Source: Ilyomonas sp965199845 (GTDB taxonomy: Bacteria; Bacteroidota; Bacteroidia; Chitinophagales; Chitinophagaceae). From it: a stretch of 64,000 nucleotides of DNA. A program made the translations under genes and the position numbers. Below the pieces are notes generated by a model, which searched no databases, had not been told where the DNA came from, and saw nothing but the letters and a program-made list of their open reading frames with translations. Positions 46,096 through 56,221 of the stretch are shown piece after piece. Position 1 is the stretch's first letter, and each line of letters opens with the position of its first letter. The stretch is taken from the NCBI GenBank assembly GCA_965199845.1, contig CBDATZ010000024.1, positions 1-64,000 on the forward strand, given 5' to 3'.

Positions 46096-49000
46096 TTATT
46101 TTAAAAGTTGAACATTCCCCTTGAGAATGCTTTTTTTCCCTTCTTTGCTTTCATATTGCAGTATCTAAACGTACGTGCCGATCAGCTGCTGCATTCCTTT
46201 ATATTCTCCGTTCCAGCAGTTGTGCAGTCCTTCATCCTCAAAAATCAATTGCCCCCATCGACTGTAGATACGAAAGCGTACATGGGAAATATCATTTCCA
46301 TATAAAATTTTGAACTGGTCATTTGTTCCGTCGTTATTTGGAGAAAAAGCATTGGGTATGCTGATGCCATAAAAAACAGTTACGGTTATTTGTTTCTCTG
46401 CCTCATATCCTTGCGGAGATACGACTTTCAGTAAATAGGTTGTTGAAGAAGAAGGATTTGCTATCGGGTCTGGAATAGAAGCGTTACTAAGACTGTTTGC
46501 CGGCGACCATTGATAAGAAACAGGCTGCCCGCCCGCTGAAGCATATAGTTGGGTGTTACCGCCTTTGGCAATTATTGCATCACCGGTAATGGAGAGAGAA
46601 GGAATTGAATAAATCGTTTCAGTAATTGCATTCGACAAAATAGAGCCGGATGCGCAGGCAGTGTTTGCGGTAAGCAGTAAGCATTCAACTTTATCTCCAT
46701 TGCGCAAAGTATTGGTTGTATAAACTGCTAAATTATCACCAGTCGCATTACCGTTCAGCATCCATCGGTAGGTTGGGTTCTGGCTCTCACTCACGGTGGC
46801 TTTAAAAGTGATAAAAGTATTTGAGCATACAGCATCCTTATCTGCCTGTATGGTAACAGTTGGTTTCACAATTTGCTTCACATAAATAGTCACCGGATTT
46901 GATTGAATAGTTGTATCACTCTTGCATAAGTTATGCCTTGTCAGGAAGCAGGAAACGACATCACCATCCGCTAAGTTGTTCCCGGTAAATGTGTTGCTCT
47001 GCGCCCCGGTTGTTACTCCGTTTATTGCCCAGCTATATACTGGGTTATCGCCTTCATTAACAACAGAAGCCGTAAATGTTACCGATTCACCTATGCATAT
47101 TGTGTTGGAGGAAGCCGATACCATTATAGAAGGGAACAGCATCCTGACTGATATGAAGGATAACTGTATTGGAAGCGTAATTTTCACCCGTGATTGCACA
47201 CGCCGAATTTGGCGATAAAACACATTGTACAGCATCGCCGTCAGAAAACTGATGGGTCGAAAAAGAAACACCGGTACTTGTAGTCGTCCCGTTCACCATC
47301 CACTTTATCAGGTAAGGCCCCTGAACATTTTGCGGGCTTGATGTAAAATGCACTTCTGTGCCTGCACAAACATCCTCTCTATCGGCAGAAATGCTGATTG
47401 AAGGTGCAACAGACGGCGTATTGGGTTTGAATTTAGCCAGGAACATATCAGTCTGTTCTATCCAGTCTTCCTGCTGCGCACCACAAGTCGAAATATTATT
47501 GGTGAAGGTAGTAGCCCCTGTAACATATACACTGCCATAAGCATCAGCAGCAATTCCATAACCCTCTCCATTACCGTAGGGTCCGCCATAGCCATAGTAG
47601 GTACCCCATAGCTGACGGCTATTGCTGTCAAATTCATCAATATAGGTTGTTCCCGGGCCATTTGCACCGCCATCGGTTGTCTGATAGGCGCCTGCTGTTG
47701 CAATACCAGACATTGAATATGTAGAACCGGTTATAAAAATATTATCATGGTCATCCACCGCAACTGCATCTATGTCTTCTTCTCCCTCTTTGCCAAAATA
47801 AGTACCCCATAACAGGCCGCCATCGTTGTTCAATTTAATCAGGAAAGCATCCCTGCGTCCTCCGCCATACGTCGGTTGGAAGGCACCTAATGTCCCTATA
47901 CCGGTAGTGATACTGTTTCCCCTCCTGCAATTACGTTTCCTTTACTGTCTGTTGCAATCGCCAAGGCGTAATCCTCCCCTGAACCTCCATAATATGTGCC
48001 CCAGACTCTGCTGCCGGTGGAGGTAAATTTCGCAATAAATGCATCCCCGTCACCACCTGAAGTTGTCTGGAATACATTGGGCGAGGAAATATTATCCATT
48101 GAAAAAACCAGTCCGGTTACAAATACAGAACCTTTATTATCAACTGCAATTCCATAACAACGATCAGCGGAACTTCCACCATATTAAGTTGCCCAGGAAA
48201 GCGAACCGGTAGTGCTGAATTTGGCAATAAACCCGTCTGCAGAATCAGATATCAGGAAACCACCAGCATAAGTTGGCTGGTAACTGCCGGCAGTGGCAAT
48301 ACCATGCAAAGAAGTGGTAAACCCGCATACGTATATATCATTGTTTGCGTCCGTAACCATATCTATCCCAAAATCGCCGTTCTCACCACCATAAAATGTT
48401 GACCAGATGAGATTTCCGTTTGTGTCAAATTTCGTCAGGAAAACATCCAGCGACCCTGCATTATGGCTCTGGTAAGCTCCGGGTGTAGCAATGTGGTCAT
48501 CACTAAACAATGTTCCGCCTACAACGATATTACCCGAATTGTCAACAGCTATGGATTGGGTATCATCTTCACCTGTTCCACCGAAATAGGTCATCCACTG
48601 CAGCCGTCCGTTATTATCAAATTTTCCTACGATAGCATCTTGGTATCCAAACATTATAGTCCGGTAAGCTCCGGATGTAGCTATGTTGCTTGAATTAATC
48701 GAACCACCGCAAACGAATATATCCCCGCTTTTATTAATAGCAATTGCATGCCCCCAGGCACCCACATTGCCCCCGTAATAAGTACCCCAAACCAAATCGG
48801 GTTTCGGGTCAATTACCAGTGTTTGTAAAAGATTATAAGCATCAGTTTTAAAACCGTAAATATCATTTCCCAGCTTGTTGTATGCAACCTCTACACTCTT
48901 GCCGCTACTGTGGTCAGCAAGTGGCTTCCCTATGTTATTTGTCAGGTAACTGCGCGGAATTTGTTCCTGCAATATTCCCCACTCTATTTTAAGTTCAATG

Positions 49001-49612
49001 TGGGTGCTTTTTAAGTCAGTTGCTGATGCACCGGAATATTTCCACCTGATTTGTTCTGCATGACCACCAGGCCTGACAACAAAATAGTACTCTGCTGTAG
49101 CTTCTTTACTTACATAGGTTTGCTCAAATACCAAGTCAATAAACGGGTAAAGATTTTTATATGTAATTTTCTGGTACGATTTCACTCTTTCACCTCTTCC
49201 CGGGAAGTTATAGAAATAAGCAAAAGGGCTGTCAGCAATCATGTCAGGCGAAGGATTACATTGTAGGAATTCTATGTCAACACGATGAAAATGAAACTTT
49301 ACCGGTTCAGGCAATGCATCTGTCTGACGCCTGTTTTTTTGCACTATACCCGACTTTACAGAATTTGCTTCAACTGTATAAGTTTCGTAACTAAACCCGT
49401 TCTCTGTCAGTTCCACATTCATGCCTGCCGAAAGAGGCAATAAAAACTTTACTTTTAAATTCGGCTTACCATTCTGATCGGTTATCTGCCCTTTATTTTC
49501 TATAAAGCCTGTAAACTCACGTTTATTTAAAAAAGAAGAAACACTGTTCCCTTGGCTGAGATAAAACAGCTTAACAAGTAAAAGAAAGCAACAGGATGAA
49601 GAATACCTTCAT
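46096..49612 (-). pseudogene. T9SS type B secreted protein with SBBP propeller repeats, heavily broken
   Basis: The original gene runs from an ATG at 49612 (signal peptide MKVFFILLLSF) to 46096. N-terminal region (FLNKREFTGFIENKGQ, with DUF7948-like features), then about seven SBBP beta-propeller repeats (WGTYYGG...GEDYALAIATD...GNVIAGG), Ig-like repeats with paired Cys (VSASSNTICIGESVTFTA), and a C-terminal T9SS type B domain (IPNAFSPNNDGTNDQFKI). Breaks: frame changes in the signal region, near 47930 (GGGG and AAA runs) and near 47147; in-frame TAA at 48184-48186 (WATYY read as WAT stop) and TAG at 46165-46167 (GTYVW). Removing them restores a single protein of about 1150 residues. Surface adhesin or matrix-like role inferred. 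Confidence 0.78.
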
Positions 49613-50093
49613 AATTCTCATTTCGTTCATAAGGCAGCTTGCACGTGGGTTTTACTATTTTTCAAAATGCAATATATCACAGTCTTCTTAATTTTCTGCA
49701 CCTTGCTCCAAACAATAAATCCCAATTCAGCGAAGTGTTATACAGAGGCTGAGCGAAGTTTTCAACCTTCGTTCTTCCTATCTTAAAGTCAGCGACTTCC
49801 CAGTGTTCCTTTTCACATTCTATCTAGCGGTTTCGGAAGCCTTGATCACTTTTTTTGACAATCTCTCAACAACAGAATGGTTGATTGTAAAAGGTTTCCC
49901 ATGTCAAAGGACAGCGTAATCGGATGCTCTCAGAAGCAGAATTCCTAATTTGATTAAATAACAGTGAAATCGATAAATTTTTGAATTTAGAATATATATC
50001 AATTGGCTCACCTTTAGTTCTTATTTTTGAGGCATTATAGCGCAAATTTTACAATTCTATCTAATTTTGCATCCAATACTGCAACTGCTTTAA
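49613..50093. other. Divergent spacer between two secreted-protein genes
   Basis: About 480 bp with no gene. A short hairpin GAGCGAAG/CTTCGTTC lies near 49750-49775, and GATAGAATGTGAAA (minus strand, near 49819-49832) echoes GGATAGAATGTGAAA of the 38281-38440 repeat. The meaning is uncertain. Confidence 0.4.
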
Positions 50094-53000
50094 ATGACAA
50101 GACATATACAAGTTATCCTATTCATTTGTCTCTCACTAACCGTATCCGCCCAAAAAGAATGGAGTAACTGGTATTTTAATGGAAGGAGTCTTTTAACCTT
50201 TAAACATGGCTATGCAGAACCCGTAAGTGATTTTGTAAATCCAGTTCCCCCATTTACCGATTGGTACAACTTTTACAATTTTGGCTCTGGTGGCATTTCT
50301 TATTCTGATCCACTGACCGGTAATATGAAATTAATTGTGTCGAATCGTACAGCATTCAGCAGCAACTATGAAGATATGCCGAATGATAATTTTATTAAGT
50401 CTTGCCCCGACAAATATTCTTATCATATTATTCCTTTCCATAGTGATAAAAATAAATTCTATATTCTTCAATTTCAGAGTGCATTTGCTGATTTGTATCA
50501 GCATGAGTCGGGATTACAGGTACGGTGCCCGAATGCTATTGGACTTGCATATACAATAGTAGATTTAAGCCTCAACAACGGGCAGGGTGATTATTATAAA
50601 GAAAATACAGGCATTGCAGGCGGATTTACAAATCTTATTACTACAGTTCGTCATGCCAACGGAAAGGATGTTTGGGTAATCGTACATCAATATAACAGCA
50701 ATCAATATAGTGCTATCTTGATTACAGATGATGGCTTTCAGCCGGCGGTAAATGTACAGCAGGTCCATACATCGGTGGAAGCTCTATAAACATGATAGGC
50801 ACACTTACCGCCTCACATGATGGAAAGGTGCTAGCAAGTTATTTCTCCTATACAAACTCAAATACAATTCAGCTTTATCATTTCAATAATGCAACAGGTG
50901 TAATCACGGATAATGCTATGTTGCCTACTGCAGAATTTGTTGCCAACATGCAATTCTCCCCGGACAATTCGAAGCTCTATACAACTTGTTCTGATGGTTT
51001 AATACAATATGATTTTAATCAAGCAGACGTTGTAGCAAGCCGTACAGTTATATATAATGAACTCTATTCTTCCTTTTATGATATGCAACTGGCACCTGAT
51101 GGTAAAATTTATATGGCTAAAACCACTGTTATAGAAAACGGCAATTACAATGAATATACAGGTGCAATACGATGCCCGAATCTACCGCAGTATGCTGCTA
51201 ATTTCAATCCGAAAGAACTAAGCATATTGCCTACCAATTTTCCCGATTTAATCAACGATTTCATCCAAGATCCCAAAGCCGATCCTGTTACTAAGTTTAG
51301 TTTAGGAAATGATACATCATTATGTTTTGGTTCTTATATCTTAAAAGCTCCCGATGGTTGGGAAAGCTATCGGTGGAATACCGGTGAGACAACAAAAAAA
51401 ATTGAGGTAAAAAAAGCAGGTTTATACTATGTACTTACTGGTAATACCGGCTTTTCTTGTCCGTCCGGTTATGGATACATTAACATAGCAGATAAGGCAT
51501 CAAAACTGAATTTAGGCGCTGATACCTCTCTTTGTCCCAGCAGCACTTATTTGCTACACATCAATAATGGTTATACAAATATCAATTGGCAAAACAATAG
51601 TCACAACCGCGATTCATTAATTACAACCAGCAATCAGTATATCATCAGCGCCAACGATGCGAACGGCTGTTATACGAGCGACTCTATCAATATTTACTTT
51701 AAACAGTATCCCCAAGCTTCCTTTGGCAAGGATACTACACTTTGTAATAACCAGCCTTTGAAGCTGACGCTCTTGCCGGAAAAAAGTTCGTTTTATGATG
51801 CCACCTACGCTTGGCAAGACGGAAGTAAAAACGATACTTATGTAATAACAAAGTCAGGCAATTATTGGGGAACTGCCACTTATGATGGCTGCACAGCAAG
51901 TGATACAATCAAAGTAGCTTATATAACTGCTGACAAAGTACATTTAGGTAACGATACAACCCTTTGTAGTGGAGATAGTCTTCAAGTAATGGCTGATGTA
52001 AGCAATTCTATTTACCTATGGAATACTGGAGAAACAACACAAAGTATCTTTGTAAAAACGCCTGGCTCCTATTATGTATTGGCAGGCAATGGCAATTGTA
52101 CTGTCACCGATACGATACAGATAAACATGACGCCTAAGCCCTTGTTTACTTTAGGAAACGATACGGTTCTTTGCACGGGTCAAAAGATTGTGCTGAGTTC
52201 CTTTCAATATGCTGATAAATACAAATGGCAAGACGGATCTGTCGTATCCAGTTACGAAGCAACCGGACCCGGACTTTACTGGTTGCAACTTACACAAAAT
52301 GGTTGCTCTGCCTCCGATAGTATCAAGATTGAAAGCAAACCTTTACCAACTGTTTCCTTAGGTAAAGACACCGGTTTTTGTAAGGACTCATCCCTGATCC
52401 TAAATGCATACAATCCCGATGCTAAATCTTATTTATGGGGTGATGGAAGTACTGACGAGCAATATGAAGTTACATCAGGAGGTCAGTACGCCGTTCATAT
52501 TACTGGAAAAAATGGTTGTATATCTGCTGATACCATTTTGGTTACAGAAACTGTCCCACCTGTATTTTCTTTAGGAAAAGACACAACCCTTTGCCAAAAC
52601 AGTGAGCTTAGTTACAACTTTAATTTGAGCAATGCTACTTATCTGTGGAGTAATGGAAGTTCTTCACCTTATCAAACCATTTTTCAGTCAGGCAACTTTT
52701 GGCTTACTATTACACAACAAGGTTGTACAGGCTCTGATAGTATCGAAATAAATTATAAGCCTTCACCTATTGTAAATCTTGGAAACGATACAATCTTATG
52801 TGAAGGAGTAACAAAGCTGTTGAATGCTACTAATCAAAATGCAACCTATCTATGGCAGGATAAAAGTGTTTCGTCGCAGTATGAAGTAAATAAAGCTGGT
52901 TTGTATTTTGTAAGGACATCAATTGATGGCTGCTCTGCGGATGATTCGATAAGTATTAAATATACTCCAATGCCAGTCTTCGATTTGGGAAAAGATATAT

Positions 53001-53455
53001 TTCTATGTAAAGGCGCTAGTTTAATGCTGAATTCAACAGTAAATACAGCGGTTAGTTATTTATGGCAGGATGGCACAATTCATTCTTTCTATGAAGTAAA
53101 AGGAGCAGGTATGTATACACTTACTGCAACAAATAGCTGTGGTTCCTTAAAAGATTCTATTCGAATTCTCAGCGAAATTTGTAAACTAAATATGCCATCA
53201 GCCTTCACCCCTAATAAGGATGGTAGCAATGATATTTTCAAAGTGAAATATCCATTCTCTACGAAGCAGTTTAATATGGTTATTTATAACAGGTGGGGAC
53301 AAAAAATATTTGAATCTAAGGATATAGTAAAGGGATGGAACGGAACTATTAATAACATTGATCAAGATCCAGGCACTTACATTTGGACAATATCTTTAAT
53401 TGATGCCGATGATATAAAACAAACAGCACAAGGAACAGTTGCTTTGATTAGATAA
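50094..53455 (+). pseudogene. T9SS type B secreted protein with nine LGxDTxLC repeats, one frame break
   Basis: Signal peptide (MTRHIQVILFICLSLTVSAQ) then an N-terminal propeller-like region (NWYFNGRSLLTFKHG; later NTIQLYHFN, FSPDNSKLYTT, APDGKIYMA). A frame break at about 50770 (VHTSVEAL stop, resuming as GGSSINMIG) is explained by loss of one base. From about 51297 nine repeats of about 75-80 residues begin with LGxDTxLC (for example LGNDTTLCSG, LGKDTTLCQN); each has a YLWxxG-type strand and a second Cys in GCTASDSI. The end is a complete type B T9SS domain (MPSAFTPNKDGSNDIFKV to GTVALIR). A likely surface-anchored protein of about 1115 residues. Better preserved than the gene at 46096. Confidence 0.82.
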
Positions 53456-53485
53456 ATAACATAATTCCATCTTTCTTACTATTTT

Positions 53486-53551
53486 GTTACTAAAAACGTT
53501 ACAAACCACAGGAATTGATACTTATCACTTTCTGTATCGGAAAGTAAACAA
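53486..53551 (+). other. Right end of the mnmE island with attR-like core
   Basis: Right-end sequence (GTTACTAAAAACG...) followed by the core TGTATCGGAAAGTAAACAA at 53533-53551, identical to the mnmE 3' end over 19 bp. The preceding TTC makes the 18-bp string TTCTGTATCGGAAAGTAA, close to the SGI1 attachment site known from Salmonella. Confidence 0.75.
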
Positions 53552-53930
53552 GCAAATAAGCTTCATCAAAAGAAAACAAACAACGCTGTAATGCTTACAA
53601 ACACTGCATTACATTATTATTATCCTCTTGTTTCTAAGTTTTACTATAAGTTTGTTTTGTATCTTATTTGCACCTTAGCGAGGTCGAGGTACAAATCTTA
53701 TGGGATTGGAAAACAACTACACTTATTTACCCTTATTGCTATCTAATTACTCCAATCTCCATTTATGAGTTCAAATATTCAGGTAACAAAAGTTTGTCAG
53801 CACTGTAAGGTAGAAATCCGGGTTAGGCTTAATCTCCTTATTTCGCTAATTGTTGATCAGGCAAATTATTGATTTTATACAAGCTTTTTGTCAAATGGCA
53901 GCGGATTGGGCAATCTCTGTATCTGAAATT
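53552..53930. other. Region right of attR
   Basis: About 380 bp of AT-rich DNA with a possible gene fragment at 53765-53872. No other gene seen. On the model, the first bases after 53551 are the original downstream flank of mnmE. Confidence 0.4.
53765..53872 (+). pseudogene. Possible N-terminal fragment of an integrase-associated zinc-finger/HTH protein
   Basis: A 35-codon frame starting MSSNIQVTKVCQHCKVEI. I associate this opening, with the CxxC pair, with small DNA-binding proteins found beside tyrosine integrases on Bacteroidota mobile elements, where it is followed by a second Cys pair and a helix-turn-helix. Here the similarity stops after about 18 residues. The resemblance is from memory and short, so confidence is low. 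Confidence 0.3.
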
Positions 53931-54316
53931 TTAACCTACAGCCGGAGCAATAATAAATGCATCAACCAATCTTGTTGTAAACACTTCAATTAAATCTAAC
54001 TGTTTATCTGCACTTTCATCGCTGCTGCCAAATATCACAACATAACCATGCTTCTTTGCCTCATCTTCTATAATTCTTGCAATGGTTGAAAAGAAAGGGT
54101 TTGAAATTTAAACCGATGGGTTTTGTTTTGCCCATCTTAAACTCTTGACAATTAAGTTAGGCTGATAATTCAATTCTGCTGCTGCCTTTCTTATCTTCTT
54201 CACCATGTCTGTACCAACCGTGCTTCTTTTTCTTTGCCATTTAAAACATAAGAAACAAGCGCCACCGAAACGCCAATATGTTGTGCAACATCTTTCAATG
54301 CTATCTTCTTTTCCAC
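53931..54316 (-). pseudogene. Truncated, frameshifted LacI-family regulator
   Basis: From a GTG at 54316 the frame reads KKIALKDVAQHIGVSVALVSYVLNGKEKEAR, the LacI helix-turn-helix, then needs frame changes near 54218 and 54125 to continue VGTDMVKKIRKAAAELNYQPN (hinge helix region) and STIARIIEDEAKKHGYVVIFG, SSDESADKQLDLIEVF, ending at 53931 after IIAPAVG. Only about 120 of 340 residues remain; the ligand-binding domain is mostly gone. It sits downstream of susCD and two LacI-type operators precede susC, so it probably was the local repressor. Now non-functional. Confidence 0.82.
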
Positions 54317-54413
54317 CTGGTCTTACTTCAATTTGTTTTCTTAATAAAACAAATAGTTTACAATTCATTTATTATGTACGTGGGTGTTTGATTTCGTCTT
54401 CTGACATATGTAT

Positions 54414-54447
54414 TTTAAAGGAGCAACGTTGCCATTGCTCCTTTAAA
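54414..54447. terminator. Hairpin between susD and the LacI remnant
   Basis: 13-bp perfect stem TTTAAAGGAGCAA/TTGCTCCTTTAAA with an 8-nt loop. It lies about 160 bp beyond the susD stop. T-rich flanks are modest. Confidence 0.6.
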
Positions 54448-54605
54448 TATCTGCATGCAAAAACTAAATCCTAACAAAAATTAAAAGCTTTCTAAACACT
54501 GTTTGTTTGATTTGAATAGATAAATGCTTGTATAATTAACCTGTAAAAGATTTTATTATCAATAGCGAAACTTACTGATTTAAACAGCTATTTATTTTAT
54601 AACAT

Positions 54606-56201
54606 TTAATAACCGGGGTTCTGTTTTAAAGTGCCGGCTGATCTGTCTATTTCTATTTGTGGTAATGGAAATATCTCATCTTTTCCATCTTTATATTTAA
54701 AATATCCGGGTGTTACCTGATTCTGCCATCTTTTTGGATCAGTAAGATATTGACTGGCTATTCCCCATCTTCTTAAATCCCAACCGAATTTTCCTTCAAA
54801 AGCAAACTCAACCCTACGTTCATGAACAATCGCCCAAAACATATCCTCATAACTTAATGCTGACGAGATAGGCGGTAATGGCTTGATATTACTTGTATTG
54901 ATTGTGTTAGGATCCGTAGTTGTGGCTGTGCGTGCCCTTACCTGATTTACATAAGCCGCTGCTGTTGCCTGGTCGCCTAATTCGTTCATAACTTCTGCAT
55001 ACCATAACAATACTTCCGCATATCTTACCAAAGTATAATTACTTGAGTTATTCCAGCTAACCTGGTCAACCGTTGTACCATCATTATTTGGTGGATTACC
55101 AATGCACCATTTTCTAATTCCAAGACCGGTTCCGTTTACCTTATCCATAAAAAGTTGTCCGAAGAAATCATCCTTGCTTTTGCGGAAAATGGAAGCCGTT
55201 AAGCGTGCATCACCAGCCTCATATTCATTCTCTAAATCTGGTGTCGGGCGTGTCCATCCCCATCCGCCACCGGCAACATAACCTTCGCCATTGGGTGCAT
55301 TTAATACAGTACCAAAATTGTCTGTTCCTTTTTGATTTAAGGCAGTGTATTGTACTTCAAAAACGCCTTCAGAACTATTATCATGAGAACCATTAAAGAC
55401 ATTGTTGTAATCAGGAAGCAGTGCATAACCATAAGACATGATATCTTCCAACAAAGGCTTGGCATCGCTCCATCTATGTTCGTATAAATATATCTGGGTA
55501 AGATATGCTTTCACGGCGCCTTTGTCTGCTCTTCCCATTAAATCGCCTGTATTTCTATCCGCAATTGGTTGCTGTAATGCTAACTTGAAATCAGCTTCAG
55601 CCTGATCGAATAAATCACTTTTAGTTATCTTATAAGTATTGACTTTTTTGCCATTATCAAGTCCGGCTTCTCTTACTGAATTTGGAACATTCAATTCTGA
55701 AATATCCAATGGTTTAGTAACCAATGGTGCCGTACCAAACATATAGCCTAAACGAAACATCCAAAATCCCCTGATGAAATAAAGTTCACCCATATACCTT
55801 GCCTTTATCGTTTCATCCATATCAATGGCAGGAATTTTTTCTATGGCTTCGTTAGCCAATAAAAGCGCTTTATAGCAACGTTGATATAGCATCAGCATCT
55901 GGGCTGAACTTGGAGAAACAATGGATTCTTGTATTTGATAATATACAACGAGATCCGGGTGAGCCTGCACATCAGGACCGGTTATATCGCCCATAGGTGT
56001 ATAGCCAGCCTGGGTGTTCCAGGTATTTTGTCCATCTAATAACTGAAACGATTTGTAAGCCGCGGTAACAGCCATTTGCGCATCATCAGCCGTTTTGTAA
56101 AAATTATCTGTTGAAACAACACCATAAGGATTTTTATCTAACTGCTTATTACATGAAACAAATGCGATTAGAGATATTAAAAAGAAGATTGTCTTTTTCA
56201 T
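54606..56201 (-). CDS. susD: SusD/RagB family outer-membrane lipoprotein
   Basis: 531 residues. Lipoprotein signal MKKTIFFLISLIAFVSC with Cys17. The mature protein has the SusD-like opening LDKNPYGVVSTDNFYKTADDA, TPR-type helices, and the C-terminal RRVEFAFEGKFGWDLRRWG and DEIFPLPQIEIDRS. SusD proteins sit on the cell surface and pass oligosaccharides or peptides to the SusC channel. It starts 21 bp after susC. No glycoside hydrolase is visible next to it in this window, so the substrate is unknown. The gene is intact. Confidence 0.93.
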   Translation of the reverse strand: MKKTIFFLISLIAFVSCNKQLDKNPYGVVSTDNFYKTADDAQMAVTAAYKSFQLLDGQNTWNTQAGYTPMGDITGPDVQAHPDLVVYYQIQESIVSPSSAQMLMLYQRCYKALLLANEAIEKIPAIDMDETIKARYMGELYFIRGFWMFRLGYMFGTAPLVTKPLDISELNVPNSVREAGLDNGKKVNTYKITKSDLFDQAEADFKLALQQPIADRNTGDLMGRADKGAVKAYLTQIYLYEHRWSDAKPLLEDIMSYGYALLPDYNNVFNGSHDNSSEGVFEVQYTALNQKGTDNFGTVLNAPNGEGYVAGGGWGWTRPTPDLENEYEAGDARLTASIFRKSKDDFFGQLFMDKVNGTGLGIRKWCIGNPPNNDGTTVDQVSWNNSSNYTLVRYAEVLLWYAEVMNELGDQATAAAYVNQVRARTATTTDPNTINTSNIKPLPPISSALSYEDMFWAIVHERRVEFAFEGKFGWDLRRWGIASQYLTDPKRWQNQVTPGYFKYKDGKDEIFPLPQIEIDRSAGTLKQNPGY

Positions 56202-56221
56202 AATTATTTTTTTACTCTGTT

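Noticed and set aside
46081..46117. 13-bp direct repeat AAGTTGAACATTC as insertion-sequence ends
   Set aside because: The second copy is part of the coding end of the T9SS pseudogene (GNVQLLK); no transposase or target duplication accompanies it.
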